Made by a program: the position numbers and the translations under genes. The notes beneath the pieces were generated by a model. The model was not told where the DNA came from. It worked only from the letters and a program-made list of their open reading frames with translations, and searched no databases. DNA of 7,496 nt from an uncultured Bacteroides sp. (GTDB taxonomy: Bacteria; Bacteroidota; Bacteroidia; Bacteroidales; UBA11471), in contig CAJLYN010000101.1 of NCBI GenBank assembly GCA_905210875.1, positions 1 through 7,496 on the forward strand, written 5' to 3'. How positions within the stretch are numbered: the stretch's first letter is position 1; every line of letters starts with the position of its first letter. Of the stretch, positions 1-6,887 are shown one piece after another.

Positions 1-1181
1 CCGCCACAAATATCTATATATACGGAGTCAACGGCCTCTTTGACCGATACTATCATGCCCGAATCGTTGCGAGCGACTCGATTAATGATATTGCTATCTT
101 AAAAATCGAAGATACAACCTTTACCACATTCGGCCCCATACCCTATGGTCTGCGTCGCGACGACCCCATCGAAGGAGAGTTCTGCATGGCCATCAGTTAC
201 CCCGAAATCAGTACTTTGGGAATCAATCCCAAAACCACAACCGGTATCATCAGTGCCACGACCGATAGCAACCACCCATCGCGCTGCCAGACTACGGCCT
301 CTATCGAACATGGCAGTAGTGGAAGCCCGCTATTTGACAAAGATGGAAACATTTTAGCTATAAACTCGGCCAAATACTCCGGTTTTTATACCAAAATGGC
401 CGTAAAAAACCAATACCTGTGGCAACTCATCGAACAATGCGACGAACTAAAAGGCTTTGATCTGCCTGTCGTGAGTGCCGGACGCCAACTGACCGAAATC
501 GTGGCCACGAATAAGAACTTCGTCGTTCTCATTCTTACACGACTCCCGTCAAACGACCAACTAGAATACTATTACATACTCGATGAAGAGAAACCTCTCG
601 AAGAGACCGACCCTTTTGCCCGGGCCGAACAATTTTTCTACGCCGGTCAATACCGCGAAGCGGTAGATCTCCTCACCCGCATATTGACGGAGGATAGAGA
701 CAACAGCAGAGCCTATTATCTGCGAGGTTGCTGCTGGGCACGACTCAATACCCGAGAAAATGCCATTGTCGATTATCGTCAGGCATTGCGCAGCTTCGAC
801 AAAAAGCGCGACGGCGAAGAGCTACAAGCTCTGATTTACTGCAACTTGGCATTGAATCAAATCGCCTTTAATGACTACGAAGAGGCTATGACTACCATTG
901 AAAAAGCCCTGAAAATCAAGACCGATAATTTTTCTCTGATGGTCAAGGGGTTGGCATGTTACTACCTGAAAGAATACGACACGGCCATCGAAATATTCTC
1001 AGATATAATCGACGACATCGAACTGCAATCGACAGTCTACTATTACAGAGGCCTCTCCTTCCTTGCCATCGACAAGAGAGAGGCAGCACTCTCCGACATG
1101 AAAAATGCTGCTGCCTGTGGAAACAAATTCGCAGTCGAATGGTTAGATAATTATTCGTCATCACCTACCTCAATGCCCTGA
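1..1181 (+). CDS. Trypsin-like serine protease with C-terminal TPR array (5' partial)
   Basis: The reading frame is open from position 3, giving 392 visible residues; the N-terminus, catalytic His and any signal peptide lie before the window, so its cell compartment cannot be judged. Visible residues 28-34 read NDIAILK, matching the catalytic Asp motif of HtrA/trypsin-fold proteases (Asp codon 87-89). GSSGSP carries the nucleophile Ser (codon 318-320), a variant of the usual GNSGGP, followed by the typical strand PLFDKDGNILAI. After a linker (about residues 172-200) come roughly five TPR-like helix pairs at about 205-231, 234-267, 274-307, 308-341 and 342-375, with recurring Y/A-G-A spacing. 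TPRs suggest the protease is recruited to a protein partner. No PDZ domain is seen in the visible part. An ATG at 186 is internal to the protease domain and is not the start. The fold is well supported; the substrate is unknown. The downstream barrel gene follows after 13 bp. Confidence 0.85.
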   Translation, partial: ATNIYIYGVNGLFDRYYHARIVASDSINDIAILKIEDTTFTTFGPIPYGLRRDDPIEGEFCMAISYPEISTLGINPKTTTGIISATTDSNHPSRCQTTASIEHGSSGSPLFDKDGNILAINSAKYSGFYTKMAVKNQYLWQLIEQCDELKGFDLPVVSAGRQLTEIVATNKNFVVLILTRLPSNDQLEYYYILDEEKPLEETDPFARAEQFFYAGQYREAVDLLTRILTEDRDNSRAYYLRGCCWARLNTRENAIVDYRQALRSFDKKRDGEELQALIYCNLALNQIAFNDYEEAMTTIEKALKIKTDNFSLMVKGLACYYLKEYDTAIEIFSDIIDDIELQSTVYYYRGLSFLAIDKREAALSDMKNAAACGNKFAVEWLDNYSSSPTSMP

Positions 1182-1194
1182 TACAATATTGCTC

Positions 1195-2463
1195 ATGCCA
1201 TTGCTCCGCCACTCATTTCTTGCAACTCCCAACCGAGGGTTATTCGCGACGATACTGTCATGTGCCCTTTTCATGCTGCCAGTGCAAAGCCAGGCACAGA
1301 ACAGTCTGCCGACACCAAGCGACAGCGTCGGAACATCGGGCTGTGCACAAACCGACGGAAACGACTCTGTAAAAACGGAGAAAATCTCTTTTTTCAAAAA
1401 AATAGGCAACTATTTCAGAAATGCCAATAAGCCGAAACCCGATAAGAAATTTGACATCAGTTTCATCGGAGGCCCGCAATATTCCAGTGCCACACAATTC
1501 GGCATCGGCATTATGGCTGCCGGCTTATACCGTAGTGACCGCAGCGACCTGAGCATACAACCGTCGAACGTCTCTTTGTTTGGAAACGTCTCTACATCGG
1601 GTTTTTATATGCTCGGCGTGCGCGGCACACATATCCTACCCGAAGATCGATACCGTCTCTTATACACCGTTTATTTTTATTCCATGCCCAGTAACTATTG
1701 GGGTATAGGATATAAAGCTGGCAGCAACAACGACTATTATTGGAGCTACCTCAGATTGCAATCTCAAATAAAGGTTGATTACCTTTTCCGTCTCTCCGAT
1801 AACCTGTTTATCGGACCGATGGCCAGCTTTGACTTTGTCAGGGGTACCGACTTTGCCAAGAAAAATGAGGCTGACCCCCGCTCCTTGGAACAACTCATCG
1901 ACGGAGAGACACCCAGGGTATTGACTACTGGGGCAGGTGCCTCAATCGTATATGACAGCCGTGATGTCATTACCGATGCCCACAAGGGTATATACCTGAA
2001 AATTGAGCAGGGATTCTATCCCGGCTTCCTGGGCAACAAGTACGATTTCATGATGACCGACTTCATCTTTGACCTCTACCAGAAGGTGTGGAAAGGGGGT
2101 GTATTGGCTCTCGACCTGCACGGTCGGTTCAACTACGGAGATGTTCCGTGGACCATGAAAAGCCGTCTGGGTGGAATGTTCCGCATGCGTGGTTATTACG
2201 AAGGCCAATACCGTAACAACAACCTCATGGAGGCTCAACTCGAATTGCGTCAACGTGTGTGGAAACGCAACGGAGTAGCGCTGTGGGTGGGAGCCGGCAA
2301 CGTTTTTGAGAACTTCCATTCGTTCGACTTTTCGCACACACTACCCAACTTCGGTATAGGCTACCGCTGGGAATTCAAAAGTCGGGTAAACGTGCGTCTG
2401 GATTTGGGGTTCGGGAAAAATTTCAAACCCGGATTCATGTTCAACATCAATGAGGCATTTTAA
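1195..2463 (+). CDS. Omp85/BamA-TamA-family outer-membrane beta-barrel protein without POTRA domains
   Basis: This 422-residue protein has an N-terminal signal peptide: basic residues at 5 and 14, a hydrophobic core at about 16-30, and a likely cleavage after QSQA (residue 34). A polar linker (35-80) is followed by a long stretch of alternating, aromatic-rich beta strands ending in Phe, as in outer-membrane barrels. The sequence FRMRGYY (Arg332-Gly333) matches the conserved VRGF/Y motif in loop 6 of the Omp85 superfamily, and SIVYDSRD followed by GIYLKIE is typical of the surface-antigen domain (Bac_surface_Ag). There is no room for POTRA domains, so it is unlikely to be BamA itself; such short barrels are common in Bacteroidales and their cargo is unknown. 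ATG at 1195 was chosen; an in-frame TTG at 1189 would add two residues. No Shine-Dalgarno is seen. It is probably co-transcribed with the protease-TPR gene. Confidence 0.85.
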   Translation: MPLLRHSFLATPNRGLFATILSCALFMLPVQSQAQNSLPTPSDSVGTSGCAQTDGNDSVKTEKISFFKKIGNYFRNANKPKPDKKFDISFIGGPQYSSATQFGIGIMAAGLYRSDRSDLSIQPSNVSLFGNVSTSGFYMLGVRGTHILPEDRYRLLYTVYFYSMPSNYWGIGYKAGSNNDYYWSYLRLQSQIKVDYLFRLSDNLFIGPMASFDFVRGTDFAKKNEADPRSLEQLIDGETPRVLTTGAGASIVYDSRDVITDAHKGIYLKIEQGFYPGFLGNKYDFMMTDFIFDLYQKVWKGGVLALDLHGRFNYGDVPWTMKSRLGGMFRMRGYYEGQYRNNNLMEAQLELRQRVWKRNGVALWVGAGNVFENFHSFDFSHTLPNFGIGYRWEFKSRVNVRLDLGFGKNFKPGFMFNINEAF

Positions 2464-2475
2464 CGCCCCTCTCAC

Positions 2476-3585
2476 CTATTCATAAAAATGATTGATGGCC
2501 TGCGCCACCGTCAGCACCTCATCATCGGTCATGACAGGAGAAATCGGTAACGAGAGTACCTCATCGGCCAACCGTTCGGTAACCGGCAGAGACAAATGTG
2601 CATAACAACGGTAACAGGCCTGCTTATGAGGTGGAACAGGATAATGTATAAGGGTAGGAATCTGCTGCTGTTGCAACGCTTCAATCAACTCCTGGCGGTG
2701 GGGTACCTGCACGACATACTGATGATAGATGTGCCCGGCCTCCGGCTCGGGTTTCACCACCATGGGGACAGTGATGGCCTTATCATAAAGAGCCGCCAAC
2801 TGCCGCCGGCGACGGTTGTCTTCGTCGAGATAGTCGAGTTTCACCGAAAGGAAAGCCGCCTGCAACTCGTCCAAACGGCTGTTATAGCCTCTGTATTGAT
2901 TATAGTATCGACGTTCCGAACCGTAATTGGCCAAAGCACGAACCGTGCGTGCCAACTCTTCGTCGTGCGTGGCTACCGCTCCGCCATCGCCCAACGCTCC
3001 AAGATTCTTTGAGGGATAAAAACTGATTCCTGCCGCATGTCCCAGCGCGGCCGACTTGCGCCCGCCGAAAAGTCCTTCACACAAGGCTTCGGCACCGAGC
3101 GACTGTGCAGCGTCTTCGACGACCAACAGGTGATGCCGGCGAACCACTTCGGCCAAAGATTCGTCCCAGCAGCAGCGGCCATAAAGATGCACCGGCAGGA
3201 CGGCTTTTGTGCGGGGTGTTATGGCAGCCTCGACACGCTGGGTGTCGAGATTGGTTCGTGGCGACGGCTCTACAAATATGGGCATCAGCCGGTTATCGGT
3301 TACAGCCAGCACCGTGGCCACATAGGTATTGGCCGGCACAATGATTTCATCGCCGACAGAGAGTTTTCCCATTTCGATATAGGCCCGCAGGATAAGCCGC
3401 AACGCATCAAGGCCATTTCCACAAGCCACAACATGAGGCACACCGAGGTAAGCCGCCAGGCGGCTCTCAAATGCAGAGACCTGCTGACCCAGAAGATACC
3501 ACCCCGAATCGATAACGGCAGCGGCAGCCTGCTTCAACGCATCGGCATAACGGGCATTGATTTTCTGCAAATCCTGAAACTTCAT
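2476..3585 (-). CDS. DegT/DnrJ/EryC1-family PLP aminotransferase, probably dTDP-3-keto-6-deoxyhexose 3-aminotransferase (FdtB/QdtB type)
   Basis: This 369-residue protein is of normal length for the sugar aminotransferase family. The PLP-binding lysine is Lys193 in the signature FYPSKNLGALGDGG. Asp158 in VVEDAAQ should pair with the PLP ring nitrogen, and ACGNGLDAL (54-62) is the cofactor phosphate loop region. PANTYVAT (84-91) and YNSRLDELQAA (234-244) are also classic. It would transfer an amino group from glutamate to C3 of the dTDP-3-keto-6-deoxy sugar made by the preceding cupins. Whether the product is Fuc3N (galacto) or Qui3N (gluco) cannot be told from sequence. The start at 3585 overlaps the upstream stop by ATGA; an open frame continues to 3705, but those 40 residues are arginine-rich, lie over the cupin gene and do not resemble the family. 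It is the last gene of the cassette and ends 12 bp from the converging barrel gene. Confidence 0.9.
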   Translation of the reverse strand: MKFQDLQKINARYADALKQAAAAVIDSGWYLLGQQVSAFESRLAAYLGVPHVVACGNGLDALRLILRAYIEMGKLSVGDEIIVPANTYVATVLAVTDNRLMPIFVEPSPRTNLDTQRVEAAITPRTKAVLPVHLYGRCCWDESLAEVVRRHHLLVVEDAAQSLGAEALCEGLFGGRKSAALGHAAGISFYPSKNLGALGDGGAVATHDEELARTVRALANYGSERRYYNQYRGYNSRLDELQAAFLSVKLDYLDEDNRRRRQLAALYDKAITVPMVVKPEPEAGHIYHQYVVQVPHRQELIEALQQQQIPTLIHYPVPPHKQACYRCYAHLSLPVTERLADEVLSLPISPVMTDDEVLTVAQAINHFYE

Positions 3586-3986
3586 GAACGGCGGGTGTAT
3601 TGAATAAATGCGTCGTAATCGCGAATGTAATCGTCTTCGTCGTAAAGGTCCGAGGCCAATACCAGGCAGATGGAGCTGGACGAGAACTCTCGTTGTGCGG
3701 CCCATATACCGGGCGGTACATGCAGGCCGTAATAGGGGCGGTTCAGTGTCACGACTCGCTGCTCGCGACCATCATCGAGAAAGACCGCCGCAACAATGAG
3801 TTGGTGGCAGGCCTTGTGGGCATGGGCACCGCGCGACTCGCCTCCCGGTATGTCGTAGAGATAAAATATGCGTTTTATCTCAAAGGGAAGTTCGCCCCCA
3901 CCATGTAAAGGCGTGATATTCCCACCCGGGTCATAGATACGGGGCAGGGTCATAAGCTCACAGTCATGTACCGAAGGGCGGGTCAT
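3582..3986 (-). CDS. Cupin A: WxcM/FdtA-type dTDP-4-keto-6-deoxyglucose 3,4-ketoisomerase with a missing hairpin segment
   Basis: This 134-residue cupin belongs to the FdtA/QdtA family, which isomerises dTDP-4-keto-6-deoxyglucose to a 3-keto sugar. It shows the family landmarks LPFEIKRIFYLYDIPGG (33-49), RGAHAHK (52-58) with both histidines known as catalytic in FdtA (here His55 and His57), RPYYGLHVPPGIW (83-95) and LYDEDDYIRDYD (114-125). The oddity is at residues 65-73, which read VAAVFLDDG. Relatives, as I remember them, and the neighbouring cupin B carry an extra SGSF(E/D) here, so about five residues of a beta-hairpin appear deleted in frame. The reading frame is otherwise intact, so this is not an obvious pseudogene. 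ATG at 3986 overlaps the stop of cupin B (ATGA), and its own stop overlaps the aminotransferase start. Function is inferred from family and context; activity despite the deletion is uncertain. Confidence 0.85.
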   Translation of the reverse strand: MTRPSVHDCELMTLPRIYDPGGNITPLHGGGELPFEIKRIFYLYDIPGGESRGAHAHKACHQLIVAAVFLDDGREQRVVTLNRPYYGLHVPPGIWAAQREFSSSSICLVLASDLYDEDDYIRDYDAFIQYTRRS

Positions 3987-4396
3987 AGAGGGGATAATCG
4001 TTTGTATTCGTCAAAGTCGTATATGTAATCGCTTTCGTCGAAGGCTCCCGACGACAAGACCAGTGCCAAAGAATTGGTAGAGAAATCGGTCAGTTGCCGC
4101 CAGGTAAGTGCCGGGAGGTAAACGCCATAATAGGAACGATTCAAGAAATAGCGTTGTTCCTGCCCGTCGGCCCCACGCACGAGTAGTTCGAAACTGCCCG
4201 AAAGGGCCACGATAAACTCCTGCTGCGTGCGGTAAGCGTGTCCGCCACGGTACTGGCCGCCGGGAACATCGTATATCCAGTATGCGCGTTTGATGTCAAA
4301 TGGGATATGACGCCCGCCTTCGATAAAAGAGAGGTTACCCCGCCGGTCTTCGATTTTGGGCAACTCAATTTTCCTGACTCCGGTCGTCATAACCAT
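3983..4396 (-). CDS. Cupin B: WxcM/FdtA-type sugar ketoisomerase paralogue with HAY in place of HAH
   Basis: This 137-residue cupin is paralogous to cupin A: IPFDIKRAYWIYDVPGG (31-47), RGGHAYR (50-56), EFIVALSGSFELLV (60-73), NRSYYGVYLP (86-95) and FDESDYIYDFDEYK (119-132) align along its whole length. It keeps the SGSF hairpin that cupin A lacks, but the second histidine of the catalytic HAH pair is Tyr55 (codon 4232-4234); His53 remains. By family it acts on dTDP-4-keto-6-deoxyglucose, either as an isomerase with altered chemistry or as a partner subunit of cupin A. FdtA-type cupins are dimers, so a heteromer is plausible but unproven. Start: ATG 4396 lies 10 nt after the rmlA stop; ATG 4390 is equally possible. 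An ATG at 4435 would overlap rmlA and add 13 residues that do not look like the family. Its stop overlaps the cupin A start (ATGA). Confidence 0.82.
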   Translation of the reverse strand: MVMTTGVRKIELPKIEDRRGNLSFIEGGRHIPFDIKRAYWIYDVPGGQYRGGHAYRTQQEFIVALSGSFELLVRGADGQEQRYFLNRSYYGVYLPALTWRQLTDFSTNSLALVLSSGAFDESDYIYDFDEYKRLSPL

Positions 4397-4406
4397 CGCA
4401 ACGCTA

Positions 4407-5288
4407 TTATTTCCCGGCCTCTCGGGCCAAGGCAATGAGGTATTGTCCGTACTGGTTTTTCTTCATGGGCTCGGCCTGTGCCAAAAGTTGCTCGGCGGTA
4501 ATCCAGCCCTGATTGAAAGCTATCTCTTCGAGGCAGGCAACTTTCCAGCCCTGACGGTGCTCGATGGTCTCTATAAATGCCGATGCCTCAAACAAGGAAT
4601 CGTGGGTACCGGTGTCGAGCCACGCAAATCCGCGGCCCATAAGTTGCACCTTCAACTCGCCCGAGGCCAGGAATGCCTGATTGACCGAGGTGATTTCAAG
4701 TTCTCCCCGGGGCGAGGGCTTTATGCTCTTGGCAATATCTACGACCTTATTGGGATAGAAATAGAGCCCCACCACGGCATAATTACTTTTGGGATGGGCC
4801 GGTTTTTCCTCGATGGAGGTAACATTTCCATCGGCATCAAAAGCGGCAACGCCGTAACGTTCGGGGTCGCTCACCCGGTAGCCGAAAACGGTAGCCAGCC
4901 CCTCCTCAGCGTTCTTGACGGCTACCGAAAGCATCGACGAGAAGCTCTGTCCGTAAAAGATATTGTCGCCCAATACCAGACAGGCGGTATCGTCGCCAAT
5001 AAACTGCTCTCCGATAATGAATGCCTGTGCCAAACCGTCGGGCGAGGGCTGCTCGGCATATTCGAAATGTACGCCAAACTGCGAACCGTCGCCCAGCAGG
5101 CGGCGGAATCCCGGCAAATCATAGGGGGTAGATATAATGAGTATATCGCGTATGCCGGCCAGCATAAGGACCGATACGGGATAGTAAATCATCGGTTTGT
5201 CGTAGATGGGCAGCATCTGCTTACTGACACCCATTGTTATCGGGTATAGACGAGTACCCGACCCTCCGGCCAAAACTATTCCTTTCAT
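4407..5288 (-). CDS. rmlA: Glucose-1-phosphate thymidylyltransferase
   Basis: This cytoplasmic enzyme joins dTTP and glucose-1-phosphate to dTDP-glucose plus pyrophosphate, the entry step for deoxysugar synthesis. It has 293 residues, the usual size for RmlA (RfbA). The N-terminal nucleotide-binding signature GGSGTRLYP (8-16) is followed by [16 protein letters not shown] (22-37). Asp108 in LGDNIFYG and Asp225 in WLDTGTH correspond to the metal-binding aspartates. EEKP (160-163), [11 protein letters not shown] (168-178) and GELEITSVN (195-203) are typical substrate-site segments. ATG at 5288 gives the standard MKGIVLAGG start; a TTG nine bases earlier is also in frame but less likely. It follows rmlB by 11 nt and is transcribed with it. 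The motif set is complete and there is little doubt about the function. Confidence 0.97.
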   Translation of the reverse strand: MKGIVLAGGSGTRLYPITMGVSKQMLPIYDKPMIYYPVSVLMLAGIRDILIISTPYDLPGFRRLLGDGSQFGVHFEYAEQPSPDGLAQAFIIGEQFIGDDTACLVLGDNIFYGQSFSSMLSVAVKNAEEGLATVFGYRVSDPERYGVAAFDADGNVTSIEEKPAHPKSNYAVVGLYFYPNKVVDIAKSIKPSPRGELEITSVNQAFLASGELKVQLMGRGFAWLDTGTHDSLFEASAFIETIEHRQGWKVACLEEIAFNQGWITAEQLLAQAEPMKKNQYGQYLIALAREAGK

Positions 5289-5299
5289 GGTGTTCAAGG

Positions 5300-6499
5300 T
5301 TATCGGTTGGAATACATCTGTTCGTAATATTTCTGGTAGTCGCCGCTGACGACCTCATCGACCCACTCCTGGTGTTCGAGATACCAGCGTATGGTCTTTT
5401 CAATCCCGACAGAGAACGGTGTCTCGGGATACCAGCCCAACTCGCGGGCAGTCTTCGAGGGATCTATCGCATAGCGCATATCGTGGCCCAGACGGTCGCC
5501 CACATAGGTTATCAGGTCGTAGTTGATGGTATCGAGCGATGTTTTCAGCACAGCCTGGTAACGAGGCTCTTCCTTCATCAACCGGGCAATGGTGTCGATG
5601 GTGAGTTTCACAATGTTGATGTTGGTCTCTTCGTTGAAACCGCCGATGTTGTAAACTTCGCCCACACGGCCTCCGGCAAGTACCATGTCGATGGCCTTGG
5701 CATGGTCTTCGACATAGAGCCAGTCGCGCACGTTGTCGCCCTTGCCATAGACGGGAAGCTTGCGCCCTTCGAGAATGTTCTTTATAATAAGAGGTATGAG
5801 TTTCTCGGGGAAATGATACGGTCCGTAATTGTTGGAACAACGAGTGATGTTGACCGGCATCTTATAGGTCTCATGATAAGCCCTCACAATGAGATCGGCT
5901 CCGGTTTTTGACGAAGAGTAGGGCGAACGGGGATCGAGCGGGGTCTCTTCGGTAAAGAATTTCTTTCCGTAGGTCTGTATACGGGTACGCCCCTTCACGA
6001 CACGGCGCACATCTTCGTCGTCGATATGCAGAGGCTGGGGGGTATCAAAATCCTTCGACAACGAGCCGTAAACCTCATCGGTCGATACTTGCAGGAATTT
6101 TTTCCCGGGCAGGTAGGTAGGATAACCCTGGGCATCTTTACCGGTGGTCCAGGCCTTCTTGGCACATTCGAGCATATTCTGTGTACCGAGGATATTGGTT
6201 TGCAGGAAAAGCTGCGGATTGGTGATACTGCGGTCGACATGCGACTCTGCGGCGAAATTCACCACATAGTCGATCGGACGACGGGCAAATATGTTCGAGA
6301 CCAGCTCGGCATTGGCGATATCGCCACGCACAAACTCTACACGAGGGTCTTTCAACTCCTCCTTGATGGTTCCAAGATTTCCGGCATATGTCAGTTTGTC
6401 AAGAATGACGATGTTGATATCATCGTATTTCTTCAACATGTATTTTACGAAATTCGCACCAATAAAACCGGCTGCACCGGTTACCAAATAGGTTTTCAT
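5300..6499 (-). CDS. rmlB: dTDP-glucose 4,6-dehydratase
   Basis: An extended short-chain dehydrogenase converting dTDP-glucose to dTDP-4-keto-6-deoxyglucose in the cytoplasm with a bound NAD+. The Rossmann motif GAAGFIG is at residues 8-14, the signature DKLTYAGN at 34-41, [11 protein letters not shown] at 81-91, catalytic STDEVYG at 139-145 (Thr140-Asp141-Glu142), and the YxxxK pair is Tyr194/Lys198 in [19 protein letters not shown] (220-233) and [11 protein letters not shown] (256-266) complete the set. At 399 residues it is longer than the roughly 350 of typical proteobacterial RmlB. Extra length sits at about 115-131 (GKDAQGYP region) and at about 148-180 between VYGSL and FFTEETPL. It is the first gene of the minus-strand cassette, with ATG at 6499 and a 388-bp divergent region upstream. 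The assignment is secure. Confidence 0.97.
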   Translation of the reverse strand: MKTYLVTGAAGFIGANFVKYMLKKYDDINIVILDKLTYAGNLGTIKEELKDPRVEFVRGDIANAELVSNIFARRPIDYVVNFAAESHVDRSITNPQLFLQTNILGTQNMLECAKKAWTTGKDAQGYPTYLPGKKFLQVSTDEVYGSLSKDFDTPQPLHIDDEDVRRVVKGRTRIQTYGKKFFTEETPLDPRSPYSSSKTGADLIVRAYHETYKMPVNITRCSNNYGPYHFPEKLIPLIIKNILEGRKLPVYGKGDNVRDWLYVEDHAKAIDMVLAGGRVGEVYNIGGFNEETNINIVKLTIDTIARLMKEEPRYQAVLKTSLDTINYDLITYVGDRLGHDMRYAIDPSKTARELGWYPETPFSVGIEKTIRWYLEHQEWVDEVVSGDYQKYYEQMYSNR

Positions 6500-6544
6500 A
6501 AACAGATATTAAATTTAGGCCGCAAGATACATATTTTTCGGTAA

Positions 6545-6645
6545 TCTCCTATGAATTGGCTCATCAATATTTTCACCGGGGCCAACAAAATGCCTGGCAC
6601 CTTCACTCCTGCCTCGAATTAAACCGAAATTGGCTCTCTCCTATG
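6545..6645. repeat. Two 9-bp motifs present twice in swapped order
   Basis: TCTCCTATG is directly followed by AATTGGCTC at 6545-6562. The same two 9-mers recur, exactly and contiguously but in the opposite order, at 6628-6645 (AATTGGCTC then TCTCCTATG). The second copy is thus a circular permutation of the first 18-mer on the same strand. This would fit remnants of a tandem 18-bp repeat or rearranged regulator half-sites. The sequence match is certain; any function is unknown. Confidence 0.5.
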
Positions 6646-6822
6646 CAAGCATACTCTTTATTTTAACAAACTCATATTCTCTTGCTGACAATAAATTTCA
6701 ATGTCGGCCCTACACCAAGCAAGTAATGGCCAATAAATATATCATAACAAGCACTCCGATGCCAAAAGGATTATTACCGTGCAGATTAAACGGCATAAAG
6801 CTTATTTTTTTTGCATTTTTTA

Positions 6823-6853
6823 TTGGTTGAAAAAGAAATAATATCTACTTTTG
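6823..6853 (+). promoter_or_regulatory. Bacteroidetes-type promoter for the RseC/Rnf operon
   Basis: TACTTTTG at 6846-6853 is a perfect match to the Bacteroides -7 consensus TAnnTTTG. A TTG at 6823-6825 lies 20 bp upstream, within the 19-21 bp spacing known for the -33 element of the primary sigma factor in this phylum. Transcription would begin near 6858-6860, leaving a leader of about 30 nt before the ATG at 6888. Confidence 0.7.
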
Positions 6854-6887
6854 CCCCTATCAAATATTGCCATGTCGAGATAGCAAA

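Larger units (their letters stand above)
6500..6887. other. Divergent intergenic region between rmlB and the RseC/Rnf operon
   Basis: This AT-rich 388-bp region must carry the rmlB promoter on the minus strand and does carry the rightward promoter near 6823-6853. I find no convincing protein gene: the open frames that cross it start at TTG and have low-complexity, atypical composition. It contains a T-rich tract at about 6802-6822, a short imperfect dyad TATGCAAGCATA (6642-6653), and a motif pair repeated in swapped order. I see no clear TAnnTTTG element for rmlB and no strong hairpin terminator. Confidence 0.6.

Noticed and set aside
1258..1275. Lipobox (ILSC) in the signal peptide of the barrel protein
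   Set aside because: The hydrophobic core continues past the Cys, the -2 residue is Leu, and a better signal peptidase I site (QSQA) follows; barrels of this family are not lipoproteins.
2464..2475. Bidirectional terminator between the converging genes
   Set aside because: No GC-rich stem or T-run is present in or around the 12-bp gap; only a 3-bp stem can be drawn.
3037..3603. 188-codon plus-strand open frame opposite the aminotransferase
   Set aside because: It is antisense to a clear PLP enzyme with all its key residues; no independent coding signal.
3586..3705. N-terminal 40-residue extension of the aminotransferase
   Set aside because: It lies in the cupin A gene in another frame, is arginine-rich without family similarity, and the ATGA-coupled ATG at 3585 gives the standard N-terminus.
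4356..5249. 297-codon plus-strand open frame opposite rmlA
   Set aside because: It is the antisense of rmlA, whose motifs are complete; the plus-strand translation resembles no family and reflects codon bias.
6522..6529. TATCTTGC on the minus strand as the rmlB -7 promoter element
   Set aside because: It matches TAnnTTTG only partly and has no TTG-like element at the proper distance upstream.
6642..6653. Dyad TATGCAAGCATA as a stand-alone operator
   Set aside because: Five-base arms are expected by chance in a region of this size; it is mentioned only because it overlaps the permuted repeat.
6630..6830. 66-codon plus-strand open frame in the intergenic region
   Set aside because: It starts with TTG, has no recognisable domain or start signal, and ends inside the promoter region of the next gene.
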